The notes below the pieces were generated by a model that had not been told where the DNA came from, searched no databases, and saw only the letters and a list, made by a program, of their open reading frames with translations. This document shows positions 1 to 5,585 of a stretch of DNA of 5,585 nt, piece by piece (within the stretch, counting starts at the first letter, position 1; each line of letters begins with the position of its first letter). This DNA is from Chloroflexota bacterium (GTDB lineage Bacteria > Chloroflexota > Anaerolineae > Ardenticatenales > Ardenticatenaceae). A program made the position numbers and the translations under genes. The stretch covers positions 1-5,585 of the forward strand of contig DOUV01000690.1 of the NCBI GenBank assembly GCA_003520455.1, written 5' to 3'.

Positions 1-184
1 CGGGGCGTGCCAGGCCGGCCGGCGGCCAGACCGGGGCGCGCACGCGGAAGTAGAGATAGACTGTCACCAGCAGGGCAAAGACGAGCGCATAGGACGCCAG
101 GAAGACGGCCAGTCCCAGCCAGTTGTTGTTCGCCGATAGCGCCGGCGAGCGAGAAGGCCGGGCTCGCATCATTGTTGTACCCAT
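1..184 (-). CDS. ctaE: Cytochrome c oxidase subunit III, N-terminal part (cut by window edge)
   Basis: Only the first 61 codons are in the window; the gene runs off the left edge. Subunit III is an integral membrane subunit that binds no metal and stabilises proton uptake by subunit I. After a basic N-terminus (residues 1-20) comes a membrane helix at about residues 22-46, starting N-W-L-G and ending Y-L-Y-F-R, followed by A-P-V-W-P-P-A-G, a typical start of the bacterial five-helix form. The ATG at 184 is chosen because AAGGGG lies 9 bases upstream and the gene follows the subunit IV stop by 22 bases; in-frame ATGs at 172 and 169 are alternatives. Odd point: the usual S-E pair in this helix reads S-Y (Tyr32). 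The family call rests on one helix plus position after subunits II, I and IV, but fits well. Confidence 0.85.
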   Translation of the reverse strand, partial: MGTTMMRARPSRSPALSANNNWLGLAVFLASYALVFALLVTVYLYFRVRAPVWPPAGLARP

Positions 185-206
185 CTGATCATGCCCCTTC
201 TTCACC

Positions 207-674
207 CTATTCGCCCGGCTCCAGAGCCCAGCCGATAATCGACCCGATTGTTGCCAGCACGCCAATCAGGACGACGATCCAATGCGTCAGAAAGCCGATC
301 GCAATGAGGGTGATGGCGATCCCCAAGACGAGCGGCCAGTAGCTCGGATGGGGCAGATGAACCGGTGGGTGCTCCTCGGGAGTCCGAGGGGTAACCATCG
401 CCGGCGCTCGCCGCAGGGCGGCCAGCGCCGGGACGGGGATGTCGTTGGCCCACAACAGGAAGACACTGAGCGCGCCTAGCAAGAACGCGGCGACAATGAG
501 ACCCACCCACACCCAGAGCGAGCTCAGAATGGGGGCTGCCTGCGCCACGCGCGCCCCGATTTCCAGCCCGGAACCTCCCAATGGGCCGGTGGGAAGCCAT
601 CCCATCACCAGCCCACCCACCGGCACGCCACCCAAACCGATACGCGCGAGCGTCTCCGCTCTCTGACGGCTCAT
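207..674 (-). CDS. ctaF: Cytochrome c oxidase subunit IV, CtaF-like small membrane subunit
   Basis: A 155-residue membrane protein. A strong helix spans about residues 48-75, and a hairpin of two helices spans about 112-150. The hairpin begins P-H-P-S-Y-W-P-L and ends I-I-G-W-A-L-E, which resembles the C-terminal half of actinobacterial CtaF (SPHSWWPL to GWxxE). The segment between the halves (about 78-108) is polar and proline-rich. Residues 12-28 are Gly-rich and only weakly hydrophobic, so a fourth helix is uncertain. Start: the ATG at 674 lies one base after the subunit I stop and 5 bases from GGAGGAGGG at the end of that gene; the frame stays open upstream only inside ctaD. Translation is probably coupled to ctaD. 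Its likely role is as an accessory subunit of the oxidase. The family is inferred from the C-terminal motif and gene position; the N-terminal half matches nothing I recognise. Confidence 0.75.
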   Translation of the reverse strand: MSRQRAETLARIGLGGVPVGGLVMGWLPTGPLGGSGLEIGARVAQAAPILSSLWVWVGLIVAAFLLGALSVFLLWANDIPVPALAALRRAPAMVTPRTPEEHPPVHLPHPSYWPLVLGIAITLIAIGFLTHWIVVLIGVLATIGSIIGWALEPGE

Positions 675-675
675 C

Positions 676-2313
676 TTAGCCCTCCTCCACGTGCCCAGAC
701 GGGAGGCGTGACTCCCAGAGCGGGCGGCGACTTTTGACCACCGGAATCTCGGCGAAGTTGTAGACCGGCGGTGGTGATGGGGTGGCCCATTCGAGGGTCC
801 ATCCATCCCAAGGATTGTCACCGGCTTCCGCACCATAGACCAGGCTTGAAACCAGGTTCCAGAAGAAGACCAGGACAGAGACCGCGAGGATGACGGCACC
901 GATGGTCTCGAGAAGGTTGTAGCCCCCCCAACCCACGTAGTCCGGGTAGGTGTAGATACGGCGCGGCATGCCAAGCAGCCCCAGGATGTGCATTGGGAAG
1001 AAGGTCAGGTTGAAGCCCACCATCGTGAGCCAGAAATGGATCTTGCCCTGGCGCTCATCCAGCAACCGGCCAGTAATCTTGGGGAACCAGTAGTAGATGC
1101 CCGCGAAAAGCCCCAGCAGCGCGCCTCCGAAGAGCACGTAGTGGAAGTGGGCGACGATGAAATAGGTGTCGTGGACCTGCCAGTCCAGCGGAACGACTGC
1201 CACAAAGATGCCACTGAGACCACCGATGACGAACATGGCTGGGAAGCTGATCCCGAAGAGCATCGCCGTGGTGAGATGAAGCCGTCCGCCCCACAGCGTT
1301 GCGATCCAGTTAAAAATCTTGACGGCCGTGGGCACGGCGATCAGCATACTGACCCCCGCGAAGAGAGTGTTCAGAAAGCCGGGCAGCCCCACCGCGAACA
1401 TGTGGTGCGCGTAGACACCAAAACCCAGGAAGCCGATGGCCACGGTGGACCAGGCCACGAAGGTGTAACCGAAGATCGGTTTCCGCGAGAAGACCGGTAG
1501 CACCTCCGAGATGATCCCCATCGGGGGCAAGATCATGATGTACACTTCCGGATGGCCGAAGAACCAGAAGAGGTGCTGCCAGAGGAGCGGGTCACCGCCG
1601 AGCGCCGGGTTGAAGAAGCCGGTGCCGAAGTGGCGGTCGAGGTAGAGCAGGATCGCGGCCACCGTCAGGCTGGGCAGGGCAAACAGCAGCATAAACGCTG
1701 TAACCAGGGTCGTCCAGACGAAGAGCGGCATCCGGTTGATGCTCATTCCGGGTGCCCGTAAGCGCAAGATCGTCACCACGAAGTTCAAGGCACCCAGGAT
1801 CGAGGCAATCCCCGTGAGCTGGATACCCATGATCCAGAAATCAACGCCCATTGTCTGGGAGTATTCCTTGAGGGTCAGCGGCGCATAGGCAAACCAGCCC
1901 ATCGCCGGGGCGCCTCCGAAGAGGAAGCTCGCATTCATCACCAGGCCGCCGAGCAGGAAGAGCCACAACGACAGCGCGTTGAGCCGCGGGAAGGCCATGT
2001 CGCGCGCGCCGATCATCAAGGGGACGATATAGTTCCCGAGCCCGACGTTGAACGGCATGACGAAGAGGAAGATCATCGTCGTGCCGTGCATCGTGAAGAT
2101 CTCGTTGTAGACCTGAGGGCTCACCACGGCTCCGTTCGGTTGCGCGAGCTGCCAGCGGATGATCAGTGCCTCGATCCCCCCGAGCAGGAAAAACAGAAGC
2201 GCACTCGCCATGTAGACAATCCCAATGCGCTTGTGATCAACCGTCGTCAGCCAGGACCAGAGCCCGGTCTCGGTGCGACGAGGGATTGGAAATGTACCGA
2301 CTTGAGTAGCCAT
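676..2313 (-). CDS. ctaD: Cytochrome c oxidase subunit I (heme a, heme a3-CuB; A1 type)
   Basis: Catalytic subunit that reduces oxygen to water and pumps protons across the cytoplasmic membrane. It has 545 residues, normal for the family, with about twelve helices. Visible ligands: heme a His76 (T-M-H-G-T-T) and His391; heme a3 His389 (A-H-F-H-Y); CuB His254, His303 and His304. Tyr258 in G-H-P-E-V-Y is the residue cross-linked to His254. Glu256 in that motif, Asp105 and Asn112 (D-M-A-F-P-R-L-N) mark a D-channel of the A1 subfamily. Thr329 and Lys332 (V-P-T-A-V-K) mark the K-channel. His381-Asp382 matches the Mg site and Arg451-Arg452 the heme propionate pair. The ATG at 2313 is preferred over an in-frame TTG at 2316 because AGGAGG sits 4 bases before the ATG and only 1 base before the TTG. 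It begins 17 bases after subunit II. Confidence 0.98.
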   Translation of the reverse strand: MATQVGTFPIPRRTETGLWSWLTTVDHKRIGIVYMASALLFFLLGGIEALIIRWQLAQPNGAVVSPQVYNEIFTMHGTTMIFLFVMPFNVGLGNYIVPLMIGARDMAFPRLNALSLWLFLLGGLVMNASFLFGGAPAMGWFAYAPLTLKEYSQTMGVDFWIMGIQLTGIASILGALNFVVTILRLRAPGMSINRMPLFVWTTLVTAFMLLFALPSLTVAAILLYLDRHFGTGFFNPALGGDPLLWQHLFWFFGHPEVYIMILPPMGIISEVLPVFSRKPIFGYTFVAWSTVAIGFLGFGVYAHHMFAVGLPGFLNTLFAGVSMLIAVPTAVKIFNWIATLWGGRLHLTTAMLFGISFPAMFVIGGLSGIFVAVVPLDWQVHDTYFIVAHFHYVLFGGALLGLFAGIYYWFPKITGRLLDERQGKIHFWLTMVGFNLTFFPMHILGLLGMPRRIYTYPDYVGWGGYNLLETIGAVILAVSVLVFFWNLVSSLVYGAEAGDNPWDGWTLEWATPSPPPVYNFAEIPVVKSRRPLWESRLPSGHVEEG

Positions 2314-2317
2314 CAAT

Positions 2318-2323
2318 CCTCCT
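2318..2323 (-). promoter_or_regulatory. Shine-Dalgarno of ctaD
   Basis: A perfect AGGAGG on the minus strand in the 17-base gap between ctaC and ctaD. Its distance settles the ctaD start: 4 bases to the ATG at 2313, against 1 base to the adjoining in-frame TTG at 2316. Confidence 0.8.
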
Positions 2324-2330
2324 CAACCAA

Positions 2331-3353
2331 CTACTTCAAACTCTCGAGGTACGCCACGAGCTGATCGATCGTGGTCTCCGACAGATTCAGATTGGGCATG
2401 AGCGTGCCTGGTTTGACCTCCTGCGGGTTTCGCAACCAGCGGGTGAGGTCTTCCGGGGCGTTGAAGAGGGCGCCGGCAGCGATCAAGGTACGACTGCCGA
2501 AGTGGGTCAGATCCGGCCCCACTTTGCCCTGGGCCGGCGTCCCGGCGATCGTATGGCAGCCAATGCAGGCATTGCTCAGAAAAACCTGTTTGCCCTGCTG
2601 GGCCAACTGAGTCGTCGGCTCGGCCGCCGGTTGCTGCTGATTCTGAACCCAGGTCTGAAAATCCTCGGGGGAATCCGCGATGACCCGGAAGCGCATCTGG
2701 GCGTGCTGTGTCCCGCAGAACTCGGCACACAGCCCCAGAAACATCCCGGGCCGGTCGACTTTGACCCAACTATGGTTGAGACGGCCCGGGATCGCATCGG
2801 TCTTCCCGAACAGTTCCGGCGACCAAAAACTGTGGATGACATCCCCGGAGGTGATCTCGAACTGAACCGGTTTGCCAACCGGGACGTGGAGGTCGCCAGC
2901 CGTCACAATGCCCAGATCCGGATACTGAAACTCCCACCACCATTGATGGCCTATGACTTTGACGTACAGATCAGTCGGAGGCGCACTGGCGACGGCCCCC
3001 ATCGACCGAACGGTGAATACAAAGACGACCACCAGCACGAGCGCCGGCGCGGTGGTCCAGGCGATCTCGATCGGAGTGTTCCCATGGATCTGCTTCGGCA
3101 GCGGGCCTGCCTCGCCGGGTCGCACCCGATAGCGCCAGACAGAGTAGATCAGCAAGCCCTCGACGACAACGAAAACGGCCGCGGCAATCCAGAGGATAAC
3201 GACCATCAAATTTCGCATGGTTATCGCCGCGGGTGAGTTCGGTGAGAACGGTGTGGGTGACTGCGCCGCGACAGACCCCGGGAGGCTCAATATCACCAGG
3301 GCCGCAGCGCTCACCACGAAAGACCAGCGTACAAGACGGTTCCGAGACAGCAT
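2331..3353 (-). CDS. ctaC: Cytochrome c oxidase subunit II with CuA and fused cytochrome c domain (caa3 type)
   Basis: Electron-entry subunit, 340 residues. Residues 1-30 form a signal peptide (basic start, hydrophobic core, probable cut after V-A-A). Two helices follow at about 48-72 and 100-118, then the periplasmic or outer-face cupredoxin domain. An aromatic Q-W-W-W-E-F segment lies at 137-142. CuA ligands are His174, Cys209, Glu211, Cys213, His217 and Met220. A linker rich in Gln, Ala and Pro (about 237-253) joins a class I cytochrome c domain with C-I-G-C-H at 263-267 and probable axial Met319 in T-L-M-P-N. The CuA plus heme c fusion defines caa3 oxidase. The ATG at 3353 is preferred because a signal peptide starts there and GGGG lies 7 bases upstream; an in-frame TTG at 3386 is a weaker option. 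It is followed 17 bases later by ctaD. Confidence 0.97.
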   Translation of the reverse strand: MLSRNRLVRWSFVVSAAALVILSLPGSVAAQSPTPFSPNSPAAITMRNLMVVILWIAAAVFVVVEGLLIYSVWRYRVRPGEAGPLPKQIHGNTPIEIAWTTAPALVLVVVFVFTVRSMGAVASAPPTDLYVKVIGHQWWWEFQYPDLGIVTAGDLHVPVGKPVQFEITSGDVIHSFWSPELFGKTDAIPGRLNHSWVKVDRPGMFLGLCAEFCGTQHAQMRFRVIADSPEDFQTWVQNQQQPAAEPTTQLAQQGKQVFLSNACIGCHTIAGTPAQGKVGPDLTHFGSRTLIAAGALFNAPEDLTRWLRNPQEVKPGTLMPNLNLSETTIDQLVAYLESLK

Positions 3354-3422
3354 AGCATATCCCCAAGAGTAGAGATGAATGATCAACAGCCGATAGTGAC
3401 AGTCCTACTCTTCGTTCTCCCT

Positions 3423-3451
3423 GTTGTAGGATTTTCTTCCTGATCGGTCAC
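3423..3451 (-). promoter_or_regulatory. Possible promoter ahead of ctaC
   Basis: Minus-strand GTGACC (3451-3446), a 17-base spacer, then TACAAC (3428-3423). Each box matches 4 of 6 sigma70-type consensus bases. Initiation would fall near 3416, about 60 bases before the ctaC start, inside the 136-base gap after ctaG. It would let the structural subunits be made apart from ctaG. Weak boxes, so only a candidate. Confidence 0.3.
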
Positions 3452-3489
3452 AGAGGATTCCCCCGGGGACCCATTCATTCTTCCACCTT

Positions 3490-4305
3490 TCAGTACACTC
3501 CTTCAGGCTCGGCGCCCTCATCCTCCCCAAACCAGCGGAAGAAGAGCATGCTGAGAGCCGACAGGTAGATGAGGCTTCCGGGGATCCACATGGCCAGCCC
3601 GCCCAATTGCTGGTCGGCGAGCGGTGAGATGCCCCAGAGTCGCGGCGCCAGCGCATACGCCGGGTAGAGCACCGCCGGACTGAAGATGAGGAGCACGGAA
3701 AGGCCCGTATTGGGCAAGGTCTGCGCAAATAGATAGGCCATGCGAGCCGGGTACGACTGCAACCGCAGTTCCGGCAGCGGGCCGAGGACCGGCCACCAGC
3801 TGAGCACACCCGTTGCCATGAAAAGCAGGTGCATGAGAATATGGACCTGGTCCGACTCCAATGAGAGCTGATAGAGCCAGGGCAGGTGCCAGAGCCAGAA
3901 GTTCACGTTGAAGAGGCCGAATGCCACCACCGGATAGGTGAGCCACCGCACCACGCGGGCGAGAGCGGGCCGTTGCAGCAGCGGGCGCAGCAGCCAGCCC
4001 GGCGTGCCTACCAGGACCAGCGGCGGCATGACCAGGATCAGCAAGAGATGCTGGACCATGTGAGCGCTGAAGAGGTAGCGGTCGGCCAGGAAGTCCAGCG
4101 GGCTGACCAGCGCGATGAAGATGGTCAGAAGGCCGATCATGAAGGCGACAACCTGGCGCCGCTCGATCCCCGGCGCCCAGCCGAAGCGGCGCCGCAGGGG
4201 AAATACGGCCACCAGGTAGAGTGCAACTGCCAACTCGAGGCCCAAGAGGATGCTTGGCTCCCACGACCAGCGCGTCCAGATGAAATCGAGGCTCGTTTCA
4301 ACCAT
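3490..4305 (-). CDS. ctaG: Cytochrome c oxidase assembly factor CtaG (caa3_CtaG family)
   Basis: Polytopic membrane protein of 271 residues with about seven hydrophobic segments (near 18-36, 52-70, 82-100, 122-146, 155-175, 190-215 and 233-257). Family features visible: S-A-H-M-V-Q-H-L-L-L with His82 and His86, W-L-W-H-L-P with His140, V-H-I-L-M-H with His155 and His159, and D-Q-Q-L-G-G at 231-236 followed by I-P-G-S. In Bacillus, CtaG is required to form active caa3 oxidase, and copper delivery is the usual proposal; the conserved histidines fit that, but the chemistry is inferred. The ATG at 4305 has AAGGGG 5 bases upstream. Here it precedes the structural genes, whereas in Bacillus it follows them. 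It lies 72 bases after the small membrane protein gene, probably in the same transcript. Confidence 0.93.
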   Translation of the reverse strand: MVETSLDFIWTRWSWEPSILLGLELAVALYLVAVFPLRRRFGWAPGIERRQVVAFMIGLLTIFIALVSPLDFLADRYLFSAHMVQHLLLILVMPPLVLVGTPGWLLRPLLQRPALARVVRWLTYPVVAFGLFNVNFWLWHLPWLYQLSLESDQVHILMHLLFMATGVLSWWPVLGPLPELRLQSYPARMAYLFAQTLPNTGLSVLLIFSPAVLYPAYALAPRLWGISPLADQQLGGLAMWIPGSLIYLSALSMLFFRWFGEDEGAEPEGVY

Positions 4306-4377
4306 CGTGGCCCCTTCGAGATGTCCCCGGCCGCGCTCCGGGTTGCAAGGAGGTGCGGCTCGGCTGGCCCATCCCCG

Positions 4378-4674
4378 TCATGGCGTCGCAGTCGCTTCTC
4401 CTGTGGGCGTCGCGGCCGGCGGAGAAGTCTCCGGTGAGGCGACAACTTGAGTCGCGAGTGCCGGCGCGCCGGGCCCCGGGGTGGGTGTAAAGATGGCAGG
4501 CTGGGCCGCCGGCGGCGTCGGTTGCGCGACAACTGAACGTTCGGCCGCGGGTGGCGGTCCGCCAAAATCTGGTACACTGAGCAGGTCTCCCAGTCCTATG
4601 AACACCAGTGCGGCCACCACGATCAGAATCAGGCCAACAATCCACAGTGACAAATTCCCGAGCCGCTGGAACAT
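4378..4674 (-). CDS. Small membrane-anchored protein with Pro/Thr/Ala-rich tail, unknown function
   Basis: 98 residues. After a short start (M-F-Q-R-L-G-N) comes one clear helix at about 9-32, then a low-complexity tail from about 36 to 98 made mostly of Pro, Ala, Thr, Val and Gly, with T-P-T-P and A-T-P-T runs. It has no cysteine, no histidine and no metal-binding motif, and the tail probably lies outside the membrane. The ATG at 4674 is chosen because AAGGA is 8 bases upstream and the helix starts right after it; the frame extends to a GTG at 4770, but that site has no ribosome binding sequence and adds a poorly structured Arg-rich stretch. Its place just ahead of ctaG suggests a link to oxidase assembly, but I recognise no family. 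It could be a tethering or linker protein; a spurious frame is less likely given the helix. Confidence 0.65.
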   Translation of the reverse strand: MFQRLGNLSLWIVGLILIVVAALVFIGLGDLLSVPDFGGPPPAAERSVVAQPTPPAAQPAIFTPTPGPGAPALATQVVASPETSPPAATPTGEATATP

Positions 4675-4836
4675 AGAAGGCGTCCTTGTACGTGTAGCAG
4701 AGAACCCTGGCAGATGACCAGCTTGCAGCATCCACCCACCAGGAACCCGTCTCTTCCCCGAGGGTCGCACGTGAGAGTGGCGCGGACACGCAAGTTGGCC
4801 GCATGCAATGGGATAGATCAGAGGTGAGTCCGGTCA

Positions 4837-4864
4837 ATTATACTCGCCGGCCCGATTACTACAA
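4837..4864 (-). promoter_or_regulatory. Candidate promoter for the small protein-ctaG genes
   Basis: A perfect minus-strand TATAAT (4842-4837) with a weak TTGTAG (4864-4859) 16 bases upstream. Initiation near 4830 would give a leader of about 155 bases before the 4674 start. A perfect -10 box in such GC-rich sequence is unlikely by chance, but the -35 box is poor. Confidence 0.45.
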
Positions 4865-4894
4865 CCGTGCTTCGCCAGGAGCCACCGCCGCGAC

Positions 4895-4914
4895 CCCAGG
4901 AAGGCGCGCCTGGG
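4895..4914. repeat. Short inverted repeat (stem-loop)
   Basis: Perfect 6-base arms, CCCAGG at 4895-4900 and CCTGGG at 4909-4914, around an 8-base loop. It sits next to a stretch (4919-4946) that resembles dispersed intergenic repeats I associate with Chloroflexota-like genomes. No U-run follows on either strand, so it is not a standard terminator. Confidence 0.4.
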
Positions 4915-5052
4915 AGGGGCATGCTGAGCGGAGTAAAGCTTCTCGCACCAGATCGTACAGGCTACGGATCGGCGCCTCGCAGCGCGCCGTCGGGGTGGTC
5001 GCACCGGCCAGACCTTGCCCCACCCGCTCTGTGCGGTTCTTCGGGCGACGCT

Positions 5053-5086
5053 CAGGGTGCCATGGGTGGGTGGAGCACGGACCCTG
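5053..5086. repeat. Short inverted repeat (stem-loop)
   Basis: Perfect 6-base arms, CAGGGT at 5053-5058 and ACCCTG at 5081-5086, with a 22-base loop. An alternative pairing uses GTGC/GCAC within the same span. It would form near the 5' end of a transcript from the promoter candidate at 5127-5155. Confidence 0.35.
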
Positions 5087-5126
5087 GTAACCAACAAGTA
5101 ATTATTCTACTGAGTAACCGATACTG

Positions 5127-5155
5127 ATTCTACTTCCCAATTATCCGTTTGTCAC
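5127..5155 (-). promoter_or_regulatory. Strong candidate sigma70-type promoter
   Basis: Minus-strand GTGACA (5155-5150), a 17-base spacer, then TAGAAT (5132-5127). Each box matches 5 of 6 consensus bases at the ideal spacing, inside a local AT-rich stretch. Initiation would be near 5120, leaving about 445 bases before the first credible start codon at 4674. It would therefore drive either a long structured leader or a separate small RNA. Confidence 0.55.
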
Positions 5156-5342
5156 ACTGGCGGAACCGGCCCAATGCCGACAGGGTCCGCCCTGACCATC
5201 AGGCGAGACGCGACAAGCACAGGTGGGAATCGTTCGGGTGCGGTTGGTCTTGAGGAGGCGCGTGCGATCGGATTCGCCCGAACCAGGGGCGGGGTGCTGC
5301 ATCGGCAGGGCAACGGCGGGGTAACCCAACTCCTCTTCATCA

Positions 5343-5366
5343 ATCCGGCCGGCAGATTGGCCGGAT
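5343..5366 (-). terminator. Stem-loop just after ctaA, possible terminator
   Basis: Perfect 8-base arms, ATCCGGCC at 5343-5350 and GGCCGGAT at 5359-5366, around an 8-base loop, starting 2 bases after the ctaA stop. The position and strength suit transcript ending or 3' end protection. No U-run follows on the minus strand, so it is not a classical intrinsic terminator. Confidence 0.5.
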
Positions 5367-5368
5367 CG

Positions 5369-5585
5369 CTACTTCCCTTCGGGACTCGCGCCAGGCTGAT
5401 GAACGCCCCGCCGCACGACGACCCAGAGCATGACGAGGCCGGTCCACAGCATGGCGGCGACGAGCAAGTGCAGAGTCCGCGACCACATCGGCAGCCGGAG
5501 CAGCACATTGCTGATCCCCAGACCGAACTGGACCACGATGAGCCCGGCGAGTGCGAGCGCGACGGCGCGCACTCCCGAGTCGCCG
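5369..5585 (-). CDS. ctaA: Heme A synthase (CtaA/COX15), C-terminal part (cut by window edge)
   Basis: The last 71 codons are visible; the start lies beyond the right edge. CtaA is a membrane enzyme that oxidises the C8 methyl group of heme O to a formyl group, giving heme A for the oxidase encoded here. Two helices are visible, at about visible residues 7-28 and 37-57. Q-F-G-L-G-I-S-N-V-L-L-R-L-P-M-W followed by L-H-L-L-V-A-A matches the end of the second four-helix half of the family, and the His in H-L-L-V-A (visible residue 39) fits the conserved heme-binding His. A short polar tail ends the protein at a TAG. The internal GTG at 5572 is not a start, since the frame runs open to the window edge. 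The call rests on this C-terminal motif plus the oxidase context. Confidence 0.82.
   Translation of the reverse strand, partial: GDSGVRAVALALAGLIVVQFGLGISNVLLRLPMWSRTLHLLVAAMLWTGLVMLWVVVRRGVHQPGASPEGK

Larger units (their letters stand above)
4675..5368. other. Intergenic region of about 690 bases without a convincing gene
   Basis: Between the ctaA stop and the small membrane protein start. Open frames here (for example minus 4834-5097 and 5141-5329, plus 4803-5090) begin without ribosome binding sites and encode Arg-, Cys- or Pro-rich sequence with no recognisable fold. The stretch 5095-5155 is clearly AT-richer than its surroundings and carries a good minus-strand promoter candidate. Positions 4890-5090 are GC-rich with several short inverted repeats, including 6-base arms at 5053-5058/5081-5086 and 4895-4900/4909-4914. 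I saw no tRNA, no SRP RNA signature and no T-box or cobalamin riboswitch core. Confidence 0.6.

Noticed and set aside
988..1500. Long plus-strand frame opposite ctaD (and others at 2502-3236 and 3886-4437)
   Set aside because: Antisense shadows of well-supported genes in GC-rich DNA; products are charged, low-complexity and match no fold.
3354..3386. Promoter-like TTGATC and TATGCT immediately before ctaC
   Set aside because: The -10-like box would touch the start codon and overlap the ribosome binding region, so no usable leader would remain.
4834..5097. Minus-strand frame of 87 codons in the intergenic region
   Set aside because: It starts at a TTG without a ribosome binding site, is Arg-rich with no recognisable domain, and spans the repeat-like and promoter-like sequence.
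4890..5120. SRP RNA, 6S RNA or T-box leader
   Set aside because: The conserved SRP core and the T-box sequence are absent, and no long closing stem typical of 6S RNA could be found by eye.
5159..5191. Imperfect stem-loop with GGCGGA/TCCGCC arms as a terminator
   Set aside because: It contains a bulge, is followed by no U-run and abuts the promoter candidate; the hairpin at 5343-5366 is a better candidate for ending ctaA.
5141..5329. Minus-strand frame of 62 codons just after ctaA
   Set aside because: Pro/Arg/Thr-rich product with no domain, and it ends inside the strong promoter candidate at 5127-5155.

Overview
This GC-rich window carries most of a bacterial caa3-type (A1 subfamily) cytochrome c oxidase locus, with every recognisable gene on the minus strand. 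Pro/Thr/Ala-rich extracytoplasmic tails, a cytochrome c domain fused to subunit II and the CtaG/CtaF-like gene content would fit a Gram-positive-like or Chloroflexota (Thermomicrobia-like) aerobe. This placement is an inference from general character, not from a marker gene.

Layout in the direction of transcription (high to low coordinates): the C-terminal end of a heme A synthase (ctaA, cut by the right edge); a stem-loop just after its stop; about 690 bases without a convincing gene, holding two promoter-like sites and repeat-like or hairpin sequence; a 98-residue single-pass membrane protein of unknown function; ctaG (assembly factor of caa3 oxidase); a 136-base gap with a weak promoter-like site; ctaC (subunit II, CuA plus cytochrome c); ctaD (subunit I); a CtaF-like subunit IV; and the first 61 codons of ctaE (subunit III), cut by the left edge. 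ctaC, ctaD, ctaF-like and ctaE are packed with gaps of 17, 1 and 22 bases and have clear Shine-Dalgarno sequences, so they look like one co-translated unit.

How it works together: CtaA makes the heme A that subunit I binds. CtaG belongs to the family needed to build caa3 oxidase, probably at the copper-loading step. Subunit II takes electrons through its own heme c and CuA and passes them to heme a and the heme a3-CuB centre of subunit I, where oxygen is reduced and protons are pumped. All diagnostic metal ligands, the D- and K-channel residues and the active-site tyrosine are present, so the enzyme looks functional.

No wholly new system is visible. The points most worth a second look are the unknown membrane protein ahead of ctaG, a tyrosine in place of the usual conserved glutamate in the first helix of subunit III, and the long structured intergenic region.
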